Assembly (NCBI RefSeq): GCF_000974785.1
Contig: NZ_BBWV01000003.1
Span: 1 to 64,000 of the forward strand
Reading direction: 5' to 3'
DNA length: 64,000 nt
Origin: Flavihumibacter petaseus NBRC 106054
GTDB lineage: Bacteria; Bacteroidota; Bacteroidia; Chitinophagales; Chitinophagaceae
A model generated the notes under the pieces. The model had not been told where the DNA came from, ran no database searches, and saw nothing but the letters and a program-made list of their open reading frames with translations. Position 1 is the stretch's first letter. Each line of letters begins with the position of its first letter. The translations under genes and the position numbers were made by a program. This document shows positions 25,477-33,521 of the stretch, in pieces.

Positions 25477-26603
25477 TCCGTTACATCAGTTGCTATGGTT
25501 TGTTTAGACATCAGCCTGGCGAATGCCCCTGGAACACCCAGCAGTTTATCCAGGTGCCCTGTTCCGGAAGGATTGGCTGCAGTCGGATAAAATGCTTCGG
25601 CTATCCATAACGGATAGAGTTCCATCAACAGCCGGATAATAGTGATTGCGGCTGCCACCGGCCGGAAAACTTCAGCATCGTTCACATTAAGGAGTAAGCC
25701 TTCACAAGCCTGCCCGGCGTAACGGCTCTCGCGCGGCGTATAAGAAACAGGTGTTGTTGCAATACCCGGGACCTGCAATTCAGCAAAAGCTTCCTGCAAT
25801 TGATGCCGGTTGATCCAGGGCGCGCCGAAACAGCAGAACGGATGTGCTGTACCACGTCCTTCATTGATGTTGATGCCTTCCAATAGTCCTGTTCCGGGAT
25901 AGAGCAGGGCAGTAGCTGCATTGGTGATTGCCGGAGATGTCGGCCGGAAGGAATAGCTACCAGATGTTGCTGAAAGCCGCTTTTCCCATCCTTCAACGGA
26001 AACTACTTCAAGATGTAATGCAGGAAGGCGTGTGGCAGCAAAATACCGGGCAAGTTCTCCCAACGTACAACTATGACGTATGGGGATTGACCAGCGGCCG
26101 ATAAAGGAACTGCAATGCGTTTCATCCAGCATCGGGCCTTCTGCACAATTCAGATCACCCCCGATGGGATTGGGACGGTCCAGCACGACCAGCATTTTCC
26201 CGAACGCGGCACACGCTTCCATCACGTACGTCAGCGTCCAGAGATAGGTGTAAAAACGGCATCCCACATCGGGAATATCAAACAGGATGGCATCAATATC
26301 TTCCAGGTCTCTTTCTGTCGGGCAAAGTTTCCCTCCATATAAACTGATGATGGGTAGCCCGGTTTGCTGGTCAGTTTGATCGGGCTGGGTTGCGCCATCA
26401 ATGCCTGTTGCCGAAAACCCGTGCTCGGGTGAAAACAGTTTGCGGATCCGGAATCCTTCCCCCAGTAAATGCGGTAATGCGGGTACACCGTTTACCGTCA
26501 TTGCCACGGAATTGGAGACCAGGCCCCAGCGCAGGGTCTTCATGGACCTTAATGCCAGTGGGGCCTGGTCAATTCCGCAAAGAAGTGTATTTTTCGTAGC
26601 CAT
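25428..26603 (-). CDS. DUF1343 / NamZ-type exo-beta-N-acetylmuramidase (GH171)
   Basis: 391 residues. Family features: LVSNSVAMTVNG, FSPEHGFSATGIDGA, ISLYGGKLCPT, IDAILFDIPDVGCRFYTYLWTL, VVLDRPNPIGG, and YPGTGLLEGININEGRGT. NamZ enzymes remove terminal MurNAc from peptidoglycan fragments, mainly in recycling or scavenging. Unlike secreted homologues, no signal peptide is visible, which fits cytosolic turnover of imported fragments. Confidence 0.88.
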   Translation of the reverse strand: MATKNTLLCGIDQAPLALRSMKTLRWGLVSNSVAMTVNGVPALPHLLGEGFRIRKLFSPEHGFSATGIDGATQPDQTDQQTGLPIISLYGGKLCPTERDLEDIDAILFDIPDVGCRFYTYLWTLTYVMEACAAFGKMLVVLDRPNPIGGDLNCAEGPMLDETHCSSFIGRWSIPIRHSCTLGELARYFAATRLPALHLEVVSVEGWEKRLSATSGSYSFRPTSPAITNAATALLYPGTGLLEGININEGRGTAHPFCCFGAPWINRHQLQEAFAELQVPGIATTPVSYTPRESRYAGQACEGLLLNVNDAEVFRPVAAAITIIRLLMELYPLWIAEAFYPTAANPSGTGHLDKLLGVPGAFARLMSKQTIATDVTDQWRDTIVFPANTTNT

Positions 26604-26651
26604 TATTATGGACTATAAAAATACCCGTCTTCTGCTTATAAAAGCAGTTGA

Positions 26652-28244
26652 TCAGTTTCCACCCGGTTTTTCCGTCATCTTTCGCATCACCTCGTCAAGG
26701 TTGAAGCTGGCAGGTTTTTGCCTGGGCGGATATTCCCGGAAAGTTGACAGCCATTTCGCTACATATGCGGTAGCACCATACAGCAGGTAGATGTGCTTTG
26801 CCTTCCAGTCAGGATACCAGGAAGATTGGGGTCCCCTTTCAAAAGGATCCATATAGAGGTCGTAGATCATGGGCGCTCTCAATTTGGTATAATCCCTGTC
26901 CCAGATCGACAGGCCTGTTTCGTATTGCTCGATGAAGGCCAGTTTCCAGCGTCCGTATCGCAGGGCGAACAGGTCGCCATCGTCACTCCAGTACACAAAT
27001 TCCTTGCGGGGTGATTCTTTGACATCCCCCTTGAGAAAAGGCAGGAGGTTATAACCATCCAGGTGCACTTTAAATGTTTTGCCACCAGCGGCATAGCCGG
27101 CAAGGGTCTTGTTCACGACATCGGTTTGTCCGGCAGCGGCACAGAATGTCGGGATAAAGTCCTCGTGCGCACAGATATCATTCACCAGGGTGCCGGGCTT
27201 GATCACGCCGGGCCAGCGGATGACCGTGGGTACGCGGTAACCGCCTTCCCAGTTGGTTGCTTTTTCACCCCTGAAAGGTGTGCTGCCGCCATCGGGCCAG
27301 CTCATCATCTCGGCGCCATTATCCGTAGTGAACACAACGATAGTATTGTTGCTGATACCAAGGTCATCCAGTTTTTTCAGCAGTTTGCCGACATTGTCAT
27401 CCAGTTCCGTCATGCCGTCGCCCTGGAGGCCGAACCCGGTTTTGCCTTCATAGGCGGGGCTCAGGTGGGTGAAGATGTGCATACGGGTGGAATTGAAATA
27501 GCAGAAGAAAGGCTTGTCGGTTTTGGATTGCCGGTCCATAAAATCAAGTGCGGCATCGGTGAATTCGGTGTCGATTGTCTCCATCCGCTTTTTGGTAAGG
27601 GGGCCGGTATCTTCAATTTTTTGTTTACCGATCTTGCCAAACGGTCCCTGTACGGTCGCATCATCAACTGTAGTCGCCTTACAACGGAGTACACCCCTGG
27701 GGCCGAATAGTTTTTTGTAATTGGGGTCTTTGGGGTAATCCGGATCTTCCGGTTCTTCTTCGGCATTCAGGTGATAGAGGTTGCCGAAGAATTCATCGAA
27801 CCCATGTACTGTGGGCAGGAATTCATTTTTATCTCCCAGGTGATTCTTGCCGAACTGGCCGGTGGAGTAACCCAGGGCTTTTAGAAATTCTGCAATGGAA
27901 GGGTCTTTGGCGCTCAGGCCGACATCTGCCCCAGGCATGCCCACCTTTGTGAGGCCGGTGCGGATCGGGGATTGGCCGGTAATAAATGCCGCGCGGCCGG
28001 CAGTGCAGCTTTGCTGTGCGTACCAGCTGGTGAACATGGCCCCTTCACTCGCGATGCGGTCGATATTGGGTGTTCTGAAGCCCATCATGCCCCGGTTGAA
28101 ACAACTGGGGTTAAACCAGCCGATATCGTCCCCCATAATCACGAGGATATTGGGTTTTTTCTGGCCGAAACCGGAGATGGCAACCAGCAACAGCAGCAAA
28201 GTCACCCAGCCTGCCTTTTGCCGGTTAAAGTGTAGCGTTGTCAT
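26652..28244 (-). CDS. Secreted sulfatase (arylsulfatase-type)
   Basis: 530 residues from the chosen start. Signal peptide (GWVTLLLLLVAISGFGQ). Alkaline-phosphatase-like sulfatase: metal ligands in ILVIMGDDIGWFNP, the formylglycine motif C-T-A-G-R in SCTAGRAAFITGQ (CxAxR form), GKNHLGD, and VFTTDNGAEM. Full activity needs an anaerobic or FGE-type maturase, not seen in the window. Substrate not predictable; acts in the periplasm. The start at 28244 gives the best leader. Confidence 0.92.
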   Translation of the reverse strand: MTTLHFNRQKAGWVTLLLLLVAISGFGQKKPNILVIMGDDIGWFNPSCFNRGMMGFRTPNIDRIASEGAMFTSWYAQQSCTAGRAAFITGQSPIRTGLTKVGMPGADVGLSAKDPSIAEFLKALGYSTGQFGKNHLGDKNEFLPTVHGFDEFFGNLYHLNAEEEPEDPDYPKDPNYKKLFGPRGVLRCKATTVDDATVQGPFGKIGKQKIEDTGPLTKKRMETIDTEFTDAALDFMDRQSKTDKPFFCYFNSTRMHIFTHLSPAYEGKTGFGLQGDGMTELDDNVGKLLKKLDDLGISNNTIVVFTTDNGAEMMSWPDGGSTPFRGEKATNWEGGYRVPTVIRWPGVIKPGTLVNDICAHEDFIPTFCAAAGQTDVVNKTLAGYAAGGKTFKVHLDGYNLLPFLKGDVKESPRKEFVYWSDDGDLFALRYGRWKLAFIEQYETGLSIWDRDYTKLRAPMIYDLYMDPFERGPQSSWYPDWKAKHIYLLYGATAYVAKWLSTFREYPPRQKPASFNLDEVMRKMTEKPGGN

Positions 28245-28333
28245 GTTGGTTCTGATTTTGAACAGGACAAGCCTCACCAGTTCAAACAACCATTTCCGGG
28301 AAGATTTTTTATTAAATGCGGTAACATAAAAAG

Positions 28334-28356
28334 AACCCCCTGAGGCGCAGGGGGTT
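28334..28356 (-). terminator. Terminator after DinB gene
   Basis: AACCCCCTG-AGGCG-CAGGGGGTT, 9-bp perfect stem, 21 bases after the DinB stop, followed on the minus strand by TTCTTTTTATG. It separates the DinB and sulfatase genes. Confidence 0.85.
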
Positions 28357-28376
28357 GCAAAAATATTCCGGTACAA

Positions 28377-28907
28377 TTAAAACAGTTTCTCCTGTGGGGG
28401 CTTGGCGCCGGCGAGGCGGATATATACGGTCGCCTGGCCGCGATGGTGGGTCTGGTGTTCAAATGCTTTGGCAATAGCCTGACCTTTGGTCATATCAAAA
28501 CGGCCAAACATTTTGATCTGTTCGCCCATTTGCGCAGGGTTCATTTTTTTGATGCTGCTGATCATGAAATCATAACTGTCCATCACCAGTTTGGTCACAT
28601 TGGCTTTGGATTTGTCCGTAGCCTTTTCAGATCCGCCGGGTTCCACGGGACTTTTTTCACCGGTTGCTGAAGACCCGAACGCATAGTTGGCGTCTGCAAG
28701 GTGCAGCATCTGGTCGGCGAAGGAACGCATTTCCGGCGTTGGTTTCAGTGAATATTTGTCGTCCGGCATGGCATCCAGGTATTCCTTTGTAAAGGCTTTT
28801 GCCCTTTCCCATTCCTTTACCCAATCATCAACCGTTACCTGGCTCTGGCAAAAAGGAGACAATGTCACCAGCAATAGCAATGACAGCAAAAAATGTTTGC
28901 GTTTCAT
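28377..28907 (-). CDS. Secreted DinB-family protein
   Basis: 176 residues. Signal peptide (KHFLLSLLLLVTLSPFCQSQ), then a four-helix DinB/YfiT-like bundle with metal ligands suggested by MLHLADANY and EHQTHHRGQATVYIRLAG. DinB-like bundles often act as thiol-dependent metalloenzymes; a secreted version is typical of Bacteroidota. Function unknown. Confidence 0.85.
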   Translation of the reverse strand: MKRKHFLLSLLLLVTLSPFCQSQVTVDDWVKEWERAKAFTKEYLDAMPDDKYSLKPTPEMRSFADQMLHLADANYAFGSSATGEKSPVEPGGSEKATDKSKANVTKLVMDSYDFMISSIKKMNPAQMGEQIKMFGRFDMTKGQAIAKAFEHQTHHRGQATVYIRLAGAKPPQEKLF

Positions 28908-28950
28908 GTTTGGTTTATTTTGGATAACAGAAGGTACGAAAAAAAGGAAT

Positions 28951-29526
28951 TCAGACTTTCAGTGCGCCGCGAAAACCCCGCGCTGCATAATAGGACTCGG
29001 CACCGTTATGATAGGTAAATACATGGTTGTAACGGCGGTCGCAGAACAGGGCACCACCCAGTTTACGGATGGCCTCCGGCGTTTGCACCCAGCTGGAAGT
29101 TTTGGTGTCGAAATTTCCCAGGGACTGCAGGTAACGGTATTCTTCTTCGCTAAGCATGGCAATCCCCATTTCTTCGGCCAGTGCCAGGGCTGCATTTTCG
29201 GGCTTATGTTCTTTCCGTGATTCAAGCGCCGCGATGTCAAAACAAATACTTCTGCGGCCTTTGGGACTTTCGGCTGCGCAATCATAGAAAAGGATCTCTC
29301 CTGTTTTTTTGTCCTGCCCCACCACGTCTGGTTCACCACCACTGGCTTCCATCTGTTCCAGCGACCAGAGTTTTTCCGGCTGTGCCTCCAGTTTAGCCAG
29401 AACGGTGCTCCAGCTGATGCCCGGATGACGTTTGGGATTTTTCTCAAACCTTGCTTTAAGCGTACTGAGCAATTCAGCCTGTGCTGCTGGAGACAATTTC
29501 TTTTTGGATATGATATTCTTACTCAT
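28951..29526 (-). CDS. DUF4256 protein
   Basis: 191 residues, soluble. Matches DUF4256 in pattern: LLSTLKARFEKNPKRHPGISW, LEQMEASGGEPDVVG, FYDCAAESPKGRRSICFD, and the ending YHNGAESYYAARGFRGAL. Cytosolic, function unknown. It begins 40 bases before a composite repeat element. Confidence 0.88.
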   Translation of the reverse strand: MSKNIISKKKLSPAAQAELLSTLKARFEKNPKRHPGISWSTVLAKLEAQPEKLWSLEQMEASGGEPDVVGQDKKTGEILFYDCAAESPKGRRSICFDIAALESRKEHKPENAALALAEEMGIAMLSEEEYRYLQSLGNFDTKTSSWVQTPEAIRKLGGALFCDRRYNHVFTYHNGAESYYAARGFRGALKV

Positions 29527-29565
29527 GATGAATAGGTTGACATTATTTAAATGGTGCTACTCAAA

Positions 29566-29629
29566 CCTGCCTTCGCTAAAGCTACTGCTTGCGCTAAAGC
29601 TTCAGCAGTCGAGTACAGCAGGCGAAGCC
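29566..29629 (+). repeat. Composite repeat, 64-bp body (copy 1)
   Basis: 64 bases beginning CCTGCCTTCGCTAAAGCTAC and ending GCAGGCGAAGCC, with terminal pairing CCTGC/GCAGG. It matches the minus strand of 47859-47922 at 60 of 64 positions. It is followed by a heptad array. Confidence 0.88.
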
Positions 29630-29633
29630 TAAC

Positions 29634-29668
29634 TTCAAACCACAAACCACAGACCTCAAACTCCAAGC
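29634..29668 (+). repeat. CAAACNN heptad array
   Basis: Five units: TTCAAAC, CACAAAC, CACAGAC, CTCAAAC, TCCAAGC, directly after the 64-bp body. The array supplies the last codons and stop of the DoxX-like gene on the minus strand. Confidence 0.85.
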
Positions 29669-30066
29669 GTACTCACTTCCACCTTCCTGTCAGCCGGCCG
29701 GAAATACCAGGAGAGACAAGTAAGCACCAGTAACAGCAGGGAAGGGAAAATGTCTTTTACCGGGTTCCCAATAGCGATATGCGAAAAGATGGCTCCTGTA
29801 GTGAGGAAGAAAAATCCTGCGTAAGCCCATTCCTTGAGCAGCGGAAAACGGGGCAACAACAATGCTACAACTCCCAGGAGTTTCCAGATACCCAGGATGG
29901 TCAGCAGGTAAAGCGGGTAACCAAGCAAACCGATACCGTCGGCACCGGGTGGGGCTACCGAACCTTCCTGGTTCATTTTGAACAGTTGTACGATGCCTGT
30001 TGCAACCATTCCCAGGCTGAGCCATAATGTGGCAATCCAATAGATGATTTTGTTTCGTTTGTTCAT
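29656..30066 (-). CDS. DoxX-like small membrane protein
   Basis: 136 residues, four hydrophobic helices (IIYWIATLWLSLGMVATGIVQLF, YLLTILGIWKLLGVVALLL, WAYAGFFFLTTGAIFSHIAIG, LLLLVLTCLSWYF). DoxX-like protein common next to SRPBCC/ArsR genes in Bacteroidota. Five bases separate it from the SRPBCC gene, so one operon with ArsR. Its C-terminus is formed by the repeat array, so the last residues are not conserved. Confidence 0.85.
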   Translation of the reverse strand: MNKRNKIIYWIATLWLSLGMVATGIVQLFKMNQEGSVAPPGADGIGLLGYPLYLLTILGIWKLLGVVALLLPRFPLLKEWAYAGFFFLTTGAIFSHIAIGNPVKDIFPSLLLLVLTCLSWYFRPADRKVEVSTLGV

Positions 30067-30071
30067 GGTAG

Positions 30072-30539
30072 TTATTTTAAAGCGTTTACGACTTCCTGGA
30101 GGCGGTCATGCGCCTTGTTCATGCCTGCGGCAAAGGGCAGTTTCAGCATCCTGTTCCTGTCTTCCGCGGAGCGATACACGATCTGCATGGTGAGTTTGCT
30201 GGTATCATCAGAAAGGGCTTCAAAATCGAGAAACTCCAGCTGTACCGGGAAACCGGTGTTTTCCATTTCAAACGTGCGGGTAATGCGTTTCTCCGGGGTG
30301 AATTCATGAATGGTTCCGTTGGCCCTGAATACCACATTGCCCTGGGGGTCTTTGGTTTCGAACTGCCAGCCGCCATGGGCCCTGTTGTCAAGCTTCAATA
30401 CTTTGGTGGTCATCCACTGCTCGACGATCTCCGCTTCGGAATAGGCCCTGAAGAGGAGTTCTAAAGGCAGGTCAAATTCCCGCGTGATCACGATATCCTG
30501 CCTGCCTTCTTCAGCCTTGAGTTTTGTCTTTCTTTCCAT
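30072..30539 (-). CDS. SRPBCC (AHSA1-like) domain protein
   Basis: 155 residues with the START-like fold: VITREFDLPLELLFRAYSEAEIVEQWM, GGWQFETKDPQGN, a RNRMLKLPFAAGMNKAHDRLQEVV helix. Such proteins bind hydrophobic ligands; many are paired with ArsR repressors. Second gene of the arsR operon. Confidence 0.9.
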   Translation of the reverse strand: MERKTKLKAEEGRQDIVITREFDLPLELLFRAYSEAEIVEQWMTTKVLKLDNRAHGGWQFETKDPQGNVVFRANGTIHEFTPEKRITRTFEMENTGFPVQLEFLDFEALSDDTSKLTMQIVYRSAEDRNRMLKLPFAAGMNKAHDRLQEVVNALK

Positions 30540-30545
30540 GTCCGG

Positions 30546-30869
30546 CTATTTTTTGGTTTTGTATTTTTTCATGATGGACTCGAGTTTGTTGAACCGGTCG
30601 TCCCAAAGATTGCGGAACGGCTCCAGGAAGTCTGCGATCTCTTTCATCTTGTTCGGGTTAAGGTGATAATAGATTTCCCGCCCCTGCTGCTCCTGTTCCA
30701 GTAATTCGCATTCTGTCAGGATCTGAAGGTGTTTGGACACTGTTGGCCGGGCGGTATCAAAATTTGCGGCGATTGCACCGGCTGTCATGGCGTGTGATGC
30801 CACCAGCAACAGGATCGCCCTCCGGGTAGGGTCTGCAATAGCCTGGAAGACATCTCTTCGTAAATTCAT
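30546..30869 (-). CDS. ArsR-family transcriptional repressor 1
   Basis: 107 residues, winged helix: [59 protein letters not shown]. No metal-binding Cys cluster, so it belongs to the non-metal group linked to SRPBCC proteins. It probably represses its own operon through the paired palindromes just upstream. Confidence 0.92.
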   Translation of the reverse strand: MNLRRDVFQAIADPTRRAILLLVASHAMTAGAIAANFDTARPTVSKHLQILTECELLEQEQQGREIYYHLNPNKMKEIADFLEPFRNLWDDRFNKLESIMKKYKTKK

Positions 30870-30872
30870 AAT

Positions 30873-30918
30873 GTAGCTATTTGACTACAAATGTATGTGT
30901 AGTTATTTAACTACGCAA
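30873..30918 (-). promoter_or_regulatory. ArsR-1 promoter with paired palindromic operators
   Basis: Minus-strand promoter: TTG at 30918-30916, 20-base spacer, TACATTTG at 30895-30888. GTAGTTATTTAACTAC (30899-30914) fills the spacer, and GTAGCTATTTGACTAC (30873-30888) covers the end of the -7 box and start site. Operators start 26 bases apart. Confidence 0.85.
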
Positions 30919-31142
30919 AAAAATCTTGAAAGCTAACCTGAGCGCCTCAAAATAGTGCCCGTTTTTCCCGGACCATTACGGGGAATATATGTTACCTTCG
31001 GTTACCTCTTTTTCTGAAAGGGAGTACCTACATATTCTGATAGCCAAGGCACCTGATGCCTTCCTGTTCCGTCTCTTTTTGTGGTCCCTTACGCTGTTGC
31101 CTCCCAGGTACGAGGGGGGATGCTGTTATTTTATTGAAAGTT

Positions 31143-32255
31143 ATGAAAACCGAAAGTGTTCCTTTTTTACCTCATTCGTTGCTGATGGAATTCAGCATCG
31201 ATGGAATGGTAGCCATCAATACTGAAAATATTGTTGTTGCCTGGAATACTGCAGCAGCGCGCCTGCTTGGCGCTTCCCAAGACCAGGCTGTAGGCTTCAT
31301 GCTTTTCCAGGTATTGCCGGGCATTAAAAATGACAGCGATCTGATGATTGCCCTGCAGCATTCGCGGTCTGGCCTGAAAAGTTTCCTTGCCCCCGATCCT
31401 GGATTGCAGCACAGGCGCCACGTAGAAATTCATATTATACCGCTTCAGGCAGATGGTGTTTTCCTGGGCACTATGTTATTGATACATGACGTGGCACACC
31501 GGCTGGTAAAGGAACAGGAACTGCAACGTGTCAATGCAGCACTGGAGGACCGGCTCCGGCAACTGCACCTTGCCGGAAAGGAAGTAGCACAGCTGACCCA
31601 TCTTGCAACACATGATATCAGGGGGCCGATCCGCGACATCTATACCCTCATGGAAGGCTTGATGCGCCAGGAAGCTTCTGCCATGAGCAATTACGGAAAA
31701 GCATCCTTCCGGCGGATACAGTCTTCCCTGAACCGGATGAGCCTGTTGATAGACGACATTGTGGCACTTTCCCAGATCACGATCGCGGATGTACCGGAGC
31801 GCTGTGTTAACCTGGAAGAACTGGTTGCTGCATTGGCGGAACAGTTTAACCGGAAGCTGCAGGAAACTGGTACATTGCTTACTACGGGAGACCTGTTGCC
31901 CATCCGGGCACACGAAAAACAGCTGGAGTTGTTATTGCAGCAACTCCTGCGCAACATGATTCACTTTTCAGCAAGGAGTTCACCACATATCCATATAGAA
32001 ACAAAAATGATGGCACCCCCCCGGCAGCTTGACGGTACGGAACGGCAGGGCGAAGTGCGGCTTTCCATTACCCACAACAGTACTGCATTCAGTGATGTAG
32101 AGCAAGTCAATTCATTTCAGGCAGAACAGCCCGTTAACGGACCGGCCATTGCCCTGACGATTGCCGGAAAGATCATGACGCTGCACAAGGGGGCACTGCA
32201 CCTGGAAAGGATCGCCGGAAATAAAATGATCGTTCATTGTTTTTTTCCGGTTTAA
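31143..32255 (+). CDS. PAS-containing histidine kinase with degenerate ATPase domain
   Basis: 370 residues. PAS domain near 20-120 (FSIDGMVAINTENIVVAWNTAAARLLG), a coiled linker, then a dimerisation helix with THDIRGPIRD (phosphoacceptor His near 156). The catalytic domain is weak: a QLLRNMIHF N-box-like helix is present, but the DxGxG and GxGxG boxes are not visible. It may act as a His-bearing partner or pseudokinase. Followed 10 bases later by a receiver protein. Confidence 0.75.
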   Translation: MKTESVPFLPHSLLMEFSIDGMVAINTENIVVAWNTAAARLLGASQDQAVGFMLFQVLPGIKNDSDLMIALQHSRSGLKSFLAPDPGLQHRRHVEIHIIPLQADGVFLGTMLLIHDVAHRLVKEQELQRVNAALEDRLRQLHLAGKEVAQLTHLATHDIRGPIRDIYTLMEGLMRQEASAMSNYGKASFRRIQSSLNRMSLLIDDIVALSQITIADVPERCVNLEELVAALAEQFNRKLQETGTLLTTGDLLPIRAHEKQLELLLQQLLRNMIHFSARSSPHIHIETKMMAPPRQLDGTERQGEVRLSITHNSTAFSDVEQVNSFQAEQPVNGPAIALTIAGKIMTLHKGALHLERIAGNKMIVHCFFPV

Positions 32256-32265
32256 AGCGATAACA

Positions 32266-32622
32266 GTGAAAAAGATAATTATTGTTGATGACGACGACGC
32301 GATAAGAGACTCTGCCCATCTTATACTTGAGCAGCAGGGTTGCCTGGTTACAATCTATCCTGATGCGGCAGCGATTCTGCGTGGCCAGTTTAACGTTCCG
32401 GATATATTCCTGATCGACAAACAATTGCCGGGAGTAGACGGGGTAAGCCTTTGCGAACACCTGAAAAAACAGGAAAGGACACAGGATGTACCGGTGATCA
32501 TTATGTCTGCAAGTCCGCACGTAGAGCAACTTGCCATCGATGCAGGCGCTGCAGCATTCATTGAAAAACCCTATAGTATCAAAACTTTGCGGGAAGCTGT
32601 CAGTAAATACATGAAAACGTAA
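32266..32622 (+). CDS. Single-domain response regulator (CheY-like)
   Basis: 118 residues starting at GTG. Receiver fold: acidic pocket VDDDD at 7-11, phosphorylatable Asp in FLIDKQLPG near 52, switch Ser/Thr in IIMSAS, and Lys in IEKPYS. No output domain. Its likely partner is the kinase just upstream; it may also serve the convergent kinase, which overlaps its 3' end by 23 bases. Confidence 0.9.
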   Translation: MKKIIIVDDDDAIRDSAHLILEQQGCLVTIYPDAAAILRGQFNVPDIFLIDKQLPGVDGVSLCEHLKKQERTQDVPVIIMSASPHVEQLAIDAGAAAFIEKPYSIKTLREAVSKYMKT

Positions 32623-33274
32623 TCACGATCGTAGTGCCGAGTCCCGGATCGCTGTTCACCGCAAAAGTAGCGCCATGTGCTTTAAGGATCTGTTTCACAT
32701 TACACATGCCTCTTCCGAGCCCGGAGGATTTGGTGGTAAAATTGGGATCACCCATGTGGACAAGCGTGTTCGCGTCCATGCCCCTGCCATTATCTTTCAC
32801 CACCAGTTTGATGGTGCTTTCTGATGGGAAAGCAGCCACCCAGATCACACTGCCCGAATCCTGTTTGGCTTCAATGGCATTGGTGAAAAGATTGGTCAGC
32901 ACAAGCTTAAACTGTTCACCGGAACCATTGATCATAAGGTCACTGGCGTAATGCCGGAACACAGTTATTTTGTTCAGATCAAGCCTGTCCTTGATCTGCA
33001 GCAGGCAGTCGTCGATCAAGGCACTGATATTTACCGGCGCAAAACTTTCCGGTGCAGGCGTTTCAGCCTGCAAAATCTCTTTCAGCAGTTCCTCGATCTT
33101 TTTGACATTTCTTTTGATGATGTCAAAATAGGAGGGATTCTGATCGTCCCTGCCGGGAGCTCCTGATAACATCTGTGTTGCCAGGTCAATGGCCTGGAGT
33201 GGATTCCTGATCTCGTGAACGATCACTTTGATCTGTTCATCAACCGGTATCGGCTGTTGTTGTGTTGCGTTCAT
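32600..33274 (-). CDS. Sensor histidine kinase without sensor domain
   Basis: 224 residues. H-box VHEIRNPLQA (His near 20), N-box NLFTNAIEA, G1 DNGRGM, F-like region NFTTKSSGLGRGM with G2, and GTTIVITF. Complete catalytic core but no transmembrane or PAS part, so it is cytosolic and probably takes input through another protein. Convergent with and overlapping the receiver gene, suggesting one signalling cluster. The 247 bases after it (33275-33521) hold no gene. Confidence 0.92.
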   Translation of the reverse strand: MNATQQQPIPVDEQIKVIVHEIRNPLQAIDLATQMLSGAPGRDDQNPSYFDIIKRNVKKIEELLKEILQAETPAPESFAPVNISALIDDCLLQIKDRLDLNKITVFRHYASDLMINGSGEQFKLVLTNLFTNAIEAKQDSGSVIWVAAFPSESTIKLVVKDNGRGMDANTLVHMGDPNFTTKSSGLGRGMCNVKQILKAHGATFAVNSDPGLGTTIVITFSCIY

Positions 33275-33521
33275 TATTCCTTTTTAGATGGTAAAGGCTT
33301 CAGCGTTGCTGTGAAGTCAGGATAGTGGAATTCCGGAAAGCATCCTCAGATACTTGTCCATCGAATCATCATTGGAAATGCTGGAAGAAATAATAGCAGG
33401 GGTGGTTCTAAGGTAGGACAACTTGTTTATAAATAGTGAAAAATTTAAAACAATTTTATCTTTCCACAACTGGCACAAAAACAGCATTCTGGCATGATGG
33501 TTAACCACGAATAGACACCCA

